A model generated the notes under the pieces. The model was not told where the DNA came from. It saw only the letters and a list, made by a program, of their open reading frames with translations, and searched no databases. A DNA stretch of 64,000 bases, taken from positions 33,273,651 through 33,337,650 of the forward strand of contig NW_022098023.1 in the NCBI RefSeq assembly GCF_002288925.2, read 5' to 3'. Below are positions 1 through 9,965 of this stretch, piece by piece. The DNA is from Delphinapterus leucas. Taxonomy: Eukaryota; Chordata; Mammalia; Artiodactyla; Monodontidae. A program made the translations under genes and the position numbers. The stretch's first letter is position 1; every line of letters starts with the position of its first letter.

Positions 1-1034
1 TCAGGAAGTGGAGTTCACATGAAACACCCACTGAGAACTCTTAGAAATATTTAGGAAGAGTTTGAGGTGGTTGGAGTTCCTAAGGAATGGATGCAGTGGA
101 GAAAGAAACCACAGTAGTGACTCTAGCTTTACCCCAAGTGGGTATCATAACTTATGTGTTAAATTTCTTCCTGCTTAAATAAACTAATAAATAATGCCAT
201 GAAAAGCAATCCCTGGCTGTGAACTTTCTTTAACTGGTACAATGCATATCAAAGAGTATCTTAAAGTTTGTTGTGCCACTACCTTGAATTGGTATTGAAG
301 AGGCAACATTGAGAAAACACCATAAAAGGGAAAAATAGAAATAAAAGTAGAAATAAAAGTAGAAATAAAAGAAATAAAAGTAGAAATAAAAGTAAAATAT
401 TAACTGTTGCAAATGCTAACCAACTGGGAAAAAAAGATTATTCTCAATTTATTGCATCGATTGGATAACATCTGCTCCTTGCAATGAGGTTTCATTCTGT
501 GTCATTCAAGAGGCGGCTGTGGATGATTCCATCCTGAGGAATTTTTCAGACTTCAGCCATCCTAGGGTAGATTCTAAGCACCCTGCACAGCCACACAGAA
601 TCTCAGGAAAGAGAGATTATTTCTGAGTCAGCATCTAGAGCTTCACAGCCTACATTTAAAAGAACCGGTCAAAATATTACATCCTTCCCTCACATAAATA
701 ATAATTTTGTTTGTGTCTAATGCCTATTTTTTCAAGTTGTTTCAGTTTGGAGGTCCTTTAGATCTAAAGACATATCAAGACTTGAATGACCACATAGGGA
801 ATGTGTTGACCATTAAGGGTCTCTGGAAGAGCTGAAGGTGACACAACTGTATTTAATGAGAGACACAACCAAGGAGTCAGACTGGTGTCCTCAGCTTGTG
901 ATCAAAAACGTGTGAAGCCCAAGTGACACCAACTCCAAGCTGTGCTTTCCCAGCTTGGTGTGAGAGCATCTTCTTGCTGAATTCTCTGTGACCAGTTGCA
1001 CCTTTGGAGAGGCTTCTCAAAAACTATTATAGAT
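1..1034. other. Unique AT-rich sequence, no gene seen
   Basis: No recognisable exon, RNA gene or young repeat. The only structure is the short tandem repeat at 335-395. The open frame on the minus strand over that repeat is a run of Phe and Tyr codons made by the repeat itself. Confidence 0.6.
335..395. repeat. Minisatellite, 12-bp unit
   Basis: About five tandem copies of AGAAATAAAAGT. One copy is shortened to AGAAATAA-type spacing, so the array has an internal slip. The unit is purine-rich on the plus strand. Confidence 0.85.
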
Positions 1035-1250
1035 TCATGATTAGGAGTTGATGTGCTTCAGCCAGGCTTCCTGAGTTTATATCCTGGGTTCTCTACTTCC
1101 TTTCTGGGTAAATTTGGGTAAATTATACAAACCCCTCTAAGCTTCAGTTTCTGCACCCTTCAAATGGAATCACACTACTACCTATGTGTTAGGGTTTCAG
1201 TGAAGGTTGAATAAGTGTTTGGCATATTTTAAGCAATTAATACCCGTAGG
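1035..1250 (+). repeat. MIR SINE fragment
   Basis: The order of words matches MIR: a 'sensitive to sentence' core with GGGTAAATTTGGGTAAATTA, then CTTCAGTTTCTGCACC, then a degenerate GGTTGAATAAGTGTTTGGC end. It is heavily diverged, as expected of this ancient family. Confidence 0.65.
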
Positions 1251-1489
1251 CTGTTAATATTTTGTTATAGAAACCAGAATAGACTTCATAGCTATTCCAA
1301 AATCAGATATAACCATGAAGAAAAATTTGAATAGAAAATTATAACATACAAAAACCCATGATCATCTATAAGTGTTTTTACCTGAGATAGGATTAATGGT
1401 GACAAAAAATAATTTGTGTATCAAGCTATAGAGGTCATAGAAATTCTTTATGTATTATCACATTTGAGAATTATAATTACAGATGGATA

Positions 1490-1612
1490 TACATGGGATT
1501 ATTGAGGCTAAGTGCAGGGATTGAAACCACACAGTTTTTAAGTGGCAGAGTTGAAAACTGCACTGAGAGTTTCTAACTCCAAAGCCAGTGTTTTCCATTT
1601 CATTATTCACCC
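1490..1612 (-). repeat. MIR SINE fragment, antisense
   Basis: Reads as the reverse complement of the MIR core: ACCACACAGTTTTTAAGTGG followed by GAGTTGAAAACTG and CTAACTCCAAAGCCAGTG, the typical antisense order. The ends are indistinct. Confidence 0.55.
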
Positions 1613-1899
1613 TCTTAAATTAATCTTTTAAAGTTGGACACTTGCAGGATTTGAACCATCATTGAAAGATGTACTTTGTATCAATAAGTATTTTCAACAC
1701 ATCTGCTTTTACTCAGACCTTGTGGCTTTTCTAGTATTGGCACATAAAAAGTTGTCACCAATGCCAAAGTTATAGGAAGTTCATGACACTGTGATTTCTG
1801 GGGCCAATAGTTAAAATGTCACTCAGGATAGGCTGAAGAGTTGGCTGGTTCAGGGAACCTGGGAGCAGGGCAAAGACTGAATCTGTCAGGACTCATGTT

Positions 1900-2296
1900 A
1901 TTTCAGAAAAGTATAGCAAAAATTATAGTCTAATCAAAAATAGCTTCAAGGTTATCAAAAGCAACAAAAGTCTGAGAAACTGTCATAGTTAAAAAGAAAA
2001 GACAACAACAACAAAAAACTAAGGAAACATTGTGGCTAAATGTAAGGTGCCATCCTGAATGGGATCCTCGAACAGAAAAAAAGGAGATTAGGAAAGAACT
2101 AGTAAAACGTACCAGTGTTGGTTTCTGTCCTTTGGCAAGTGCATCATCATCATGTAAAATGATGCCGTTGGAAACTGGATGAGGGATACGTATGACTGCT
2201 CTGTATCATCTTTGCAACTGTTCTATCTTTGTAACTGTTCTGTAAATCTAAAATTATTCCCAATTCCAAAGTAAAAATATTATTAAAATTGAAAAA
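1900..2296 (+). mobile_element. Old L1M (L1ME-like) 3' end
   Basis: The last part, CTGTAAATCTAAAATTATTC then CAAAGTAAAAATATTATTAA, is the standard 3' terminus of ancient mammalian L1 elements. Upstream words such as CCATCCTGAATGGGATCCT also fit that 3' UTR. No coding part is present. The left boundary is approximate. Confidence 0.7.
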
Positions 2297-2590
2297 AAAA
2301 TCCCTTTGATGGGGTCTGAGATAAATGAATTCTGCATAATCCAGGTAATGGTAAAAAAAAACTTCAGAGTACTCCCTCTTTTTAAAATTTCTATTCAATA
2401 TTAGGGTCACAGAAAGTTATCCTTGAATCGTCCTTTCCCCCCACATACACTTTTTATGATTTGCCTTCTGAATCTCTGACTTGCCTTGATCTATCTTCTG
2501 AAAATGGAAAAGTAATCAGAGATGCTTGTGATTTTCGATGGAGGCTCTGAGTACCTCCCCATAAGGGTTTCTTGGACTGTTGCTAGTACA
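2297..2590. other. Unique sequence, nothing recognised
   Basis: Short non-repetitive stretch between an L1M tail and an L2 fragment. No open frame or motif of note. Confidence 0.5.
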
Positions 2591-3115
2591 CCCATGGAGT
2601 AATCACTCACGGAGTGCCTACTGTTTCCCAAGCACAGTTTTAGGTGCTGGGGACACAAACAGGAGCAAAATAAAATCTTTGACCTTAAGAAGGACTTGCT
2701 CTAGTTGGGTAAGTAGTTACAGAACAGAGGATGACAATACATAGAGATGTAGAAAGGATATGAGGGGAGCCTAGAAAAGGAGAACAGATGCCTCATACAG
2801 TCTGAAGGAGAAGTCAAGGTGAAGATCCTGGTGGAAGCTACCTCTGAACTGAGTCTTAATATAGTGTTTCCAGGAGGGAGGACGATCACTGAGGAGGTGG
2901 GCAGGGAAGAGAAAGTCCACAGGCAGTGGACAGTGCATCCAGGGCATTCTGATAAGAAAAATCAGGTGCTTGCTGGCATTGGAGTGTGGAGAAGGAGACA
3001 GAGAACAACAGGCAATAAAGCTACTGGGACAAGCAACACCCTAAAGCTGGAGGAGTTTACATGCGATGGTGTGCAGTTTAGATTTGACTTTTTAGGAAAG
3101 GGAGCAGGCTTCACC
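2591..3115 (-). repeat. L2 LINE fragment, antisense
   Basis: Begins with the reversed L2 3' end (GAGTGCCTACTGTTTCCCAA, then TTTTAGGTGCTGGGGACACA) and continues through words typical of the antisense L2 tail such as GAAGTCAAGG and GCATTCTGATAAG. The 102-codon plus-strand open frame at 2819-3127 lies in this antisense repeat and is not a gene. Confidence 0.6.
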
Positions 3116-3221
3116 TCTGGTAACTAACTTCAAACCTAGTTATCATTCTCAACCATTTTTTTTCAGTCTTCATAATCTATTTAATCTTAATATAAAGCAT
3201 CCTTATTGCTGCATACTGGTT

Positions 3222-3450
3222 TTGGAGATCCAGATAGAGCAAATCTGGTTAAGGACATAGGATTTAGAGTAATAATCTACCTGTTCATAAGTCTCTTCTC
3301 TACCATCTCTGCCTTTCATCTGGTTGGACCTCTATTTTCTCATCTGTAGAATGGGAGTTATAATAATACAGTCTATTTCATTTAGTCATTGGGGTGGGGG
3401 GATTAAGTGAGATACAGTGCCTAGTATGGAGAAAGCACTCAGGCTTTCCC
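3222..3450 (+). repeat. MIR SINE
   Basis: Contains CTATTTTCTCATCTGTAGAA followed by TGGGAGTTATAATAATA and GTGAGATACAGTGCCTAG, the canonical MIR 3' half. It sits immediately before a second MIR in the same orientation. Confidence 0.75.
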
Positions 3451-3474
3451 ATGACATCATGGGGTGCATCACAT

Positions 3475-3700
3475 GACTGAGCAGTTAGAGGGTGCACGCC
3501 AGAGCCAAGGTATCCTGGCTTTGTCACTTACTGATTATGTGACCTTGAGCAAATTTCTTAACTCTCTGTACCTAAATCTCCTTCAGTAAAACGAGCATCA
3601 TCTTGCTTTAAGGGTTGGATGCACAAATATTTGTAGAGTGCTGAGATCAGTGCCTGACACACAGGTTGGTTATGAACTGATTATATGAATTTATGCACAG
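3475..3700 (+). repeat. MIR SINE
   Basis: GTCACTTACTGATTATGTGA then CCTTGAGCAAATTTCTTAAC is the conserved MIR core. It is followed by the CTCCTTCAGTAAAACGAGCA block and a GTGCCTGACACACAG end. A full-length but diverged copy. Confidence 0.8.
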
Positions 3701-3735
3701 AGTAAGCACTTACAAACTGTTAGCTATTATTTTCA

Positions 3736-4045
3736 TTAAAAAAATTTTATTGAAGTGTAGTTAATTTACAATGTGTTAGTTTCAGGCACATACATTCAGT
3801 GATACACACATATAATCTATTCTTTTTCAGATTCTTTTCCCTTATAGGTTATTACAAAATATTGAGTATAGTTCCCTGTGCTATACAGTAGGGCCTTGTT
3901 GGTTATCTATTTTATATATAGTAGTGTGTATATGTTTTAATCCCAAAGTCCTAATTTATCCCTCCCCATCCTTCCCCTTCGATAACCGTAATTTTCATTT
4001 CTCTGTCTGTGGGTCCATTTCTGTTTTGTAGCTATTCTTATTATG
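3736..4045 (-). mobile_element. L1 3' end, antisense, 5'-truncated
   Basis: Reverse complement of an older L1 3' UTR: starts at a poly-T-like tail (AAAAAAATTTTATTGAAGTG), then GTTAGTTTCAGGCACATACA, then GAGTATAGTTCCCTGTGCTA. No ORF2 coding sequence remains. The same module recurs antisense at about 7118 and sense at 38.1 and 48.9 kb. Confidence 0.85.
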
Positions 4046-4446
4046 ACCTGAGACTAGAGCCTAATGCCCTTGGCCAGCTCAGGTAAGGAATGAAGGCCTA
4101 ACCATGAGGTCCGCCACAAAACCATCAGGAAAGCAGTTTTTGGGTTTTGTGGGTTTTGGCTCAGGCCTACCAGCAGAGGTCGTCAATTACCTCCTAGCCC
4201 TGCTATTGTTGACCCTTGTTAAAAATAAGAAAAAAAAAGTATCTAAAGAAAAATACAAGCAATTTACCGCAAATCTCCCAAAGTTTCATTCTGATTTTAA
4301 GAGAGCTTTGTGGAGTCTGAGAGTTTGACTACTTCTGCTCCAGAACCCTTCATTTATGTCTTAGTAGGATTTTATATCAGTTTTCCTAACAGGAGAAGGC
4401 ACTCCAGTTTTGAAGCACAGTTATGTTATAGGATCACAAATGGCTC
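4046..4446. other. Unique sequence, no gene seen
   Basis: Two short open frames lie here, one running on into the TA microsatellite. Neither shows a recognisable protein. Confidence 0.5.
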
Positions 4447-4447
4447 A

Positions 4448-4448
<1 letters not shown>

Positions 4449-4497
<49 letters not shown>
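4449..4497. repeat. (TA)n microsatellite
   Basis: About 24 uninterrupted TA units. It encodes the Tyr-Ile run of the open frame at 4310-4522, which is an artefact of the repeat. Confidence 0.95.
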
Positions 4498-4498
<1 letters not shown>

Positions 4499-4499
4499 C

Positions 4500-5425
4500 A
4501 TTTGTTTGCAATTGAGGTTTGAATAGATTCAGACAAAAATGAGATTAAAAAAAAATTTCCCAACATATTCACATATAATTACTAACAAAGAAACCCTTTC
4601 AATTTTGATTGACATGTACTGAACCATATAAAAATAATTCTTCAAAGATACACTCTACAAACCATTGGCAACATGAACAGGACCCTTGTCACAAATCCAG
4701 ACTGACAGGTCATTCCTTGGCATTTTCACACAATATTGAAAATCAGCCCGAACTGGCAGGTGTAAAGTTCCTAGATTCTCACTTGACAGAATAATTCAGT
4801 ACTGATAGTGTGTGACTGATAATAGGCAAAATGTGTGCAACAGACAACAGCATCAAAAGAAAGAATATAATTTTATTCAAGAGCAGCTAAAAATATAAAT
4901 ATTTTTTATATTAAGTTCTCAACAACAATGCACATGGAATTCCAATTACCTAAATATAGCAGATGATCTTGAAAAGAATCTCAAAGAAAACTCAGAAAAG
5001 CCTCTCAACACATGCCTCTCCAGCTTTCTCTTCACTTCCTGGCTGGCAAATATTTATGAAGGCAAAAACTTGCACGTCCATCTTCACATAAGTGCTAGCT
5101 CCTTTATCCCTCCAACAGTGCTCACTCAAGAGATAAGCACACCACCACCTCTACAATCTCTTGCTTGCTTATGATGTTCTGTAATAATTCCAAATCAATA
5201 ATGGACTTCATCTTTCTCTCTCCTTCATCAGCAAGAAGAGAGGTTAGTGCAGTAACCATTTAGAAAACTTATTTGGTGAATGAACTTCTTTTGTGACTAA
5301 GCCCCCAAAAGATCCCCTGCAGCCCCTTGATACCACCTAATCAAAAGGTGATCCAACTACCCTCAGTCGAGCTGTGTTCCCAAGAGCTTTTTACCCAATT
5401 GATCCTCCAAAGATGTATCCTACGA
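4500..5425. other. Unique sequence, no gene seen
   Basis: AT-rich non-repetitive DNA with no recognisable exon, RNA gene or transposon. Confidence 0.55.
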
Positions 5426-5812
5426 CAGTGCTTCTCAAATTCTAACATGCATGTACATCACCTGGGTTCTTGTTAAAATGCAGGCTCTGGGGGCTTCCCT
5501 GGTGGCGCAGTGGTTGAGAGTCCGCCTGCCGATGCAGGGGACACGGGTTTGTGCCCCGGTCCGGGAAGATGCCACATGCCGCGGAGCGGCTGGGCCCGTG
5601 AGCCATGGCCGCTGAGCCTGCGCGTCCGGAGCCTGTGCTCCGCAACGGGAGAGGCCACAACAGTGAGAGGCCCGCATACTGCGAAAAAAAAAAAAAAATG
5701 CAGGCTCTGATTCAGCAGGTCTGTTACGGGGCTTGAGATTCTACATTTCCATTCAATTCCTAGGAGATACTCATGCAGCTGGTCCAAGGACCACACTTTG
5801 AGTAACAAGGCT
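5426..5812 (+). mobile_element. MER5A hAT-Charlie transposon, split by a SINE
   Basis: Left part 5426-5489 starts CAGTGCTTCTCAAATTCTAA and contains CATCACCTGGGTTCTTGTTA. Right part from 5695 continues GATTCAGCAGGTCTGTTACG and ends GGACCACACTTTGAGTAACA. This is the MER5A consensus order, a short non-autonomous hAT element with no coding capacity. The CHR SINE at 5490-5694 interrupts it. Confidence 0.9.
5490..5694 (+). mobile_element. CHR SINE (short form), full length
   Basis: tRNA-Glu-derived SINE transcribed by RNA polymerase III. The head carries the internal A box TGGCGCAGTGG at 5503-5513 and a B-box-like GGTTTGTGCCC at about 5547-5557. It ends in GTGAGAGGCCCGCATACTGC and about 15 A. The flanking 15-bp target-site duplication (AAAATGCAGGCTCTG at 5475-5489 and 5695-5709) is perfect, so the copy is fairly young. 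All open frames of 60-110 codons over it, on both strands, are by-products of its GC content. Confidence 0.97.
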
Positions 5813-5814
5813 CT

Positions 5815-6630
5815 AAAAGATTCAGAATAACTTCAAGATACTAGAGAAGGCATCTGCCTGAATTCTATCACCATATTTATTTGCATAATAACATGTATCC
5901 CCAATCTATTAAAACATTTTTAGTCTCAGAAAAGGGGAATGGAGTGCAACTTCTGCTTTTGGCAGATAGGTTGAACTGAAAAAATGGTTAAAAAAGGCAG
6001 ATAGGTTGAACTGAAAAAATGGTTATGTCTATCCTTTTCAGAGAAAAAGAGACATGTAAGGAAGGACAGGATCCAAAAGAGAGAATTTTCCTGAATAATC
6101 CAGAGCCCATACCGAATGTACAGGCAACAGAATTTTTCTTCCCTTTGCTGGATAAGGAAACTCTCTGCTCCAGGTTGGAAGGTGTCATGAGACAACTTCA
6201 TCCCCTCCCAGATGCCACAAAGACTGACACTAATATTTATGTTGTGGTAAGTGTTTAATTTTGCAGGAATAAATTAAGGCATGAAATTAGGAATAGTTAG
6301 CATTGCTTTAATTATAAATCAAATTACTTATGAAGTCATTCACAGAAAACAAGTTTTTCAAATTAAGACATTCCATTAGCAGGAAAAAACATTTCACTGC
6401 AAAATGTATTAAATATTAGGTAAACTCTCTGGATTGCCTAACGGTACCTGATATCTACATTCTGGCTCCATTGGTCCTGAGTATCTCCAAGTCGACTGGC
6501 ACATCAGGAGCTCACAAAGAAAGCTGAGGGTTCCTCATGTCTGCCAAGATTGCCATGAGGACCCCAGAGTTGCACTGTGATCATTCCTCGACGTGGCATT
6601 CTTTTGTCAATTACTTTCTCGGGTTCTATT
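5815..6630. other. Unique sequence with a 35-bp tandem duplication
   Basis: No gene recognised. Overlapping short open frames at 5926-6258 on both strands cover the duplication at 5961-6025 and have no identifiable product. Confidence 0.55.
5961..6025. repeat. Direct tandem duplication, period 35 bp
   Basis: The 30-bp stretch beginning GGCAGATAGGTTGAACTGAA occurs at 5961-5990 and again at 5996-6025 without a mismatch. A five-A spacer separates the copies. Perfect identity in non-repetitive DNA suggests a recent local duplication, or an assembly artefact. Confidence 0.95.
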
Positions 6631-6639
6631 TGTTTGTAC

Positions 6640-6745
6640 TTGTTAATGCGTTCAATTCAATCCAGCAAACATTTATTGAGCATTATTATCAGACTCTGGG
6701 GGACATAGAGATAAATAAGGCTTGATTTCTATATTCATGGTGCTG
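6640..6745 (-). repeat. L2 LINE 3' end, antisense
   Basis: CAGCAAACATTTATTGAGCA followed by CTCTGGGGGACATAGAGATA is the reversed L2 tail. Confidence 0.65.
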
Positions 6746-6784
6746 ATCACCATGTAGACTGTTTCATAAACATTATTATGTTGG

Positions 6785-6905
6785 AATGTATGCTACTGTT
6801 CTTGTTTTGTTTTTCTCACCCACTGGCGTGTAGCCTCCTTGAAAGCAAAGGTCTTTTCTTAAGCATCTTTGTGTCTAGTATCTGTGGAGTTCCTAGGCAG
6901 GAAAT
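6785..6905 (+). repeat. L2 LINE 3' UTR fragment
   Basis: TGTAGCCTCCTTGAAAGCAA followed by GTGTCTAGTATCTGTGGAG resembles the L2 3' UTR. Short and diverged. Confidence 0.45.
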
Positions 6906-7117
6906 CACAGTAGGACTCCGGGAGAGATGGACACCTTTGCCACACCCACTTTCCATCATGACCACAATCTCCCCTCAGGTTTTACCTACTCATGGGGAAG
7001 CATGGCACCCAGCCCCGGGCAGTGAGGTGGAAAGAGGAACCTTGACAAAAAAGCTTCACCTTCTCTCAACCCCAGAAAAGAGTACTATTTTTTTTTTAAT
7101 TTTTTTTCAGCTAACAG
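6906..7117. other. Unique sequence between an L2 fragment and an L1 tail
   Basis: Somewhat GC-richer non-repetitive stretch. A 126-codon open frame starting at 6778 spans it and the flanking repeats, but shows no recognisable domain and ends inside the L1 tail, so I do not call it a gene. Confidence 0.5.
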
Positions 7118-7340
7118 TTAAAAAAAAATTTATTTTATATCAGCACATAGTTGATTAGCGATGTTGTGTTAGTTTCAGGTACACAGCAAAGTGATTCAAT
7201 TATACATATACATGTATCTACCTTTTTTCAAACTTTTTCCCCATTTTGGTTATTACAGAATATTGAGCAGAGCTCCCTGTGTTATACAGTAGGCCCTTGT
7301 TGGTTATCTATTTTAAATATAGTAGTGTGTACATGTCAAG
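7118..7340 (-). mobile_element. L1 3' end, antisense, 5'-truncated
   Basis: After a poly-T tract it reads GTTAGTTTCAGGTACACAGC then GAGCAGAGCTCCCTGTGTTA and GGCCCTTGTTGGTTATCTAT, the reversed L1 3' UTR. It lacks all coding sequence. Confidence 0.85.
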
Positions 7341-7424
7341 AGTACCTTTAATTTAATCTTGTATTTTCTTTGCCAAAATGTAAGACATCTATATAACCCA
7401 CTATTCTAAAATCCTTGCAAATAC

Positions 7425-7545
7425 TAACTTATTTAATCTGAATAATAAGACTATGAAGTAACTCCTCTTTTAGAATGGAGCAGAATGAGTCACAGAGAGG
7501 TTAAGTAATTTGTTCAAAGTCACTCAGTCTTTTGAAGAACTGTAT
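7425..7545 (-). repeat. MIR SINE fragment, antisense
   Basis: GTCACAGAGAGGTTAAGTAA followed by TTTGTTCAAAGTCACTCAGT is the reversed MIR core. Confidence 0.7.
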
Positions 7546-7815
7546 AGTAATGACTCGGGAATTCATCCTCTGGCATTAAATTTATTGACATCAAGAAAGT
7601 CAAAAGGAAATGTAAAGCTAAATCCATCTCAAGATATGCAAATATTTCTTGCACTCCATTCTTCCAGGTCTTTCTTACAGGAAAATTAAACTTTCCTATA
7701 GGAAATTTTTTTGAATTTGATTCCACTTTTAATACAAATTATACCTTCTGAGGACATAGGCCCCAAATCAACTGTAAATCTGCCCTGTGTAATCCTTGAT
7801 GCCCTCCAATTGCCC
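7546..7815. other. Unique sequence, nothing recognised
   Basis: Non-repetitive AT-rich DNA between MIR and L2 fragments. Confidence 0.5.
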
Positions 7816-7960
7816 TGTTGGTTTATGTGATTATTGGACTAATATGTGTGCCCACACTAGATGGAAGCTTCATGAGGACAGGGTGCTTATATCCCCAAGG
7901 CCAACACAATGCTCAGTCCACAGGAGAGAAGCAGGGATTTTTGTTGAAGAAAACTGAACT
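7816..7960 (+). repeat. L2 LINE 3' UTR fragment
   Basis: CACTAGATGGAAGCTTCATG then AGGACAGGGTGCTTATATCC and AACACAATGCTCAGTCCACA follow the L2 3' UTR order. Confidence 0.5.
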
Positions 7961-8107
7961 AACCCCCATTTTACGAATGAGCAAACTGAAAGCAGAGAGA
8001 TGAGAAATGACTTGCCCAAGCTTACGCAACTCAAATGAGATATATTGAGGAAAGTTTTGAATCTGGTTCTTTCCAACTTTGAATCCCAATTTCCACTCCA
8101 TACCACA
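7961..8107 (-). repeat. MIR SINE, antisense
   Basis: CCCATTTTACGAATGAGCAA, ACTTGCCCAAGCTTACGCAA and CTTTGAATCCCAATTTCCAC follow the reversed MIR consensus. Confidence 0.75.
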
Positions 8108-9397
8108 GTTTTTCAATACATTATCCACCCATTAATGAGAGCATTTATTTTCTGAATGGAGTCATTGCAGTATTTACGGAATGCAAGTGATACATATGAG
8201 ATACTAAGATATGAATTGGAGGATATTTTGACGTATTGAAGGTTGTTGTAACATTTATATGTAGTAAATGGTCTTTTTTTTTTTTTTAACACATCCCTCA
8301 TTGAAATTGCAAGAGTTTTGAAAATGCTCCCAGTCAAGAACCTCAGGCTGCAAATTTATTTAAATGTAGTAAAGTTCTTTTATTCTTTAATATGTTCTTT
8401 GCTGGTAACAGTGTTTTTCACCTAGTAGGAATGTAGTCCATATTTGAGGAACTGAATTGAAAAGAATATCTGGGAAGCAAAACCTTCTTTATGTTTAAGA
8501 TATTGTTGATGGAAAAGATGTATAATGCTGAGGCTTGGGGTTGGTTGATCAGTCTGCTTTTTGATTTTATAAAGCCATTTTCATATCTGAAAATGATATT
8601 CCTAATAAGGTCATAGCAAAAAACAGCACCAGTCTTTCTATTAATGGCTTAGGAATAATTTAAATAGAAGACAGCACGGTATTACATTGTTAAACTTTAT
8701 TACAGAATTATAGGAAATATGTTATTAGACTTAAAGTCTAAGCTGAAGAATTCTCCTCTGGAAGACATTTTCTGATTAGACCTGAATTGTTTTTCTATGT
8801 CACCACAAATACAATGCAAAGGCTGGTTAAAGCAATTAAAACTTTCCTTTGTTTGCAGAAAGAGATGTACCCAGATACGGCTTTTTGTTTGTAGACATCT
8901 TAATAAACACTAGCAGACTGAAATAAAATCTGTCATCAGTTATATTTTTCTCTTAGACAAACTGCCTACTTCACATACATATTAAGCAAGATTTGTTACC
9001 AAGGCTTCCTTATATTTCTATTTGTTGCTGTAAAATGGTAAATGTAGAAATAACACTAGATCTATCAATTTGATAATATAATGCAATACATCTGGCAGCT
9101 GAACAGAAAAAAAATGTAATGACGTATTTGGCAGAGTGAATGGTTTCTATTATGGGTTTTTTCTTTTTTTTTTTAAAAAAACACAATTTTGCCATTTGCT
9201 GTAGACTAATGTCAAGGAATATAAAATATTATTGGGAATGCAGAATTTAGCTTTTGTAGAACATAAATTGACTGCCATGTAAATAGAACCATCAGTTTCA
9301 TTACTTGTTAAACATTTATTTATTGAAATGCTTTGAATAGGAAAGCTTGCTGAAGGGAACCATACCTGTTTTTAGCTGTATATTGCAGAATTCTTTT
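8108..9397. other. Unique AT-rich sequence, no gene seen
   Basis: Over a kilobase free of recognisable repeats apart from poly-T runs near 8273 and 9160. The 8480-9100 part is low in simple sequence and looks like intact single-copy DNA. No protein or RNA gene recognised. Confidence 0.6.
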
Positions 9398-9609
9398 TTT
9401 TTTTTTCTTTTTTTTTGCAGTACGCGGGCCTCTCACTGTTGTGGCCTCTCCTATTGTGGAGCACAGGCTCCGGAAGTGCAGGCTCAACGGCCATGGCTCA
9501 CGGGCCCAGCCACTCCGCGGCATGTGGGATCTTCCCGGACCAGGGCATGAACCCGTGTTCCCTGCATCGGCAGGCGGACTCTCAACCACTGCGTCACCAG
9601 GGAAGTCCC
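9398..9609 (-). mobile_element. CHR SINE (short form), antisense
   Basis: Reads poly-T, then GCAGTACGCGGGCCTCTCAC, and ends TCACCAGGGAAGTCC, the reverse complement of the full CHR SINE. A 12-bp target-site duplication CAGAATTCTTTT lies at 9386-9397 and 9610-9621. Open frames over it are not genes. Confidence 0.96.
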
Positions 9610-9824
9610 CAGAATTCTTTTATAAATTTAGTTTTTCTTCTGTTTTCATATTTACAATTTAACATTAAACTCTACTGTAGAATCTTGTAAGACTAATTCT
9701 CTAGATTGTGTGGGATAATCAATTCTAAAAATGACTAGGGTAACCGAAATTTTATTTGCTTTATTAGCATTATGAAGCCATAGTTTAAAAAAAAAATAGA
9801 CTATTTAGGAGCAGAAAAGAATAT

Positions 9825-9965
9825 CCTCAATTCATTCATTCACTTTTATGTTCATCAAACTTTTCTTGACTGCTATGTGTCAGACATTGGGCTGGCTTCT
9901 GGGAACATAGATATGAATGAGCCATGAGAAGCTCAGCCTCGCTGGCAAGATATACACATATAATG
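9825..9965 (-). repeat. L2 LINE 3' end, antisense
   Basis: ATTCATTCATTCACTTTTAT, GACTGCTATGTGTCAGACAT and TTCTGGGAACATAGATATGA are the reversed L2 terminus. Confidence 0.7.

Noticed and set aside
335..395. Possible CRISPR-like array
   Set aside because: Units are 12 bp, contiguous and without unique spacers; this is a vertebrate genome.
2819..3127. 102-codon plus-strand open frame
   Set aside because: Lies in an antisense L2 fragment and has no recognisable domain.
4310..4522. Tyr-Ile repeat protein
   Set aside because: Encoded by a TA microsatellite. The same applies to 48380-48727 and to the Phe-Tyr frame at 230-412.
5490..5570. tRNA-like head with A and B boxes
   Set aside because: It is the tRNA-Glu-derived promoter of a SINE, not a tRNA gene: no intact cloverleaf and it is continuous with the SINE body and tail.
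5435..5808. Several overlapping open frames of 66-111 codons on both strands; the same set recurs at 9.4, 12.2, 14.7, 16.2, 21.4, 43.4 and 59.5 kb
   Set aside because: They are translations of the GC-rich CHR SINE and its flanks, repeated wherever the SINE occurs. No independent evidence of coding.
6778..7158. 126-codon plus-strand frame
   Set aside because: Crosses L2 and L1 tail fragments and poly-T; no domain, so chance.
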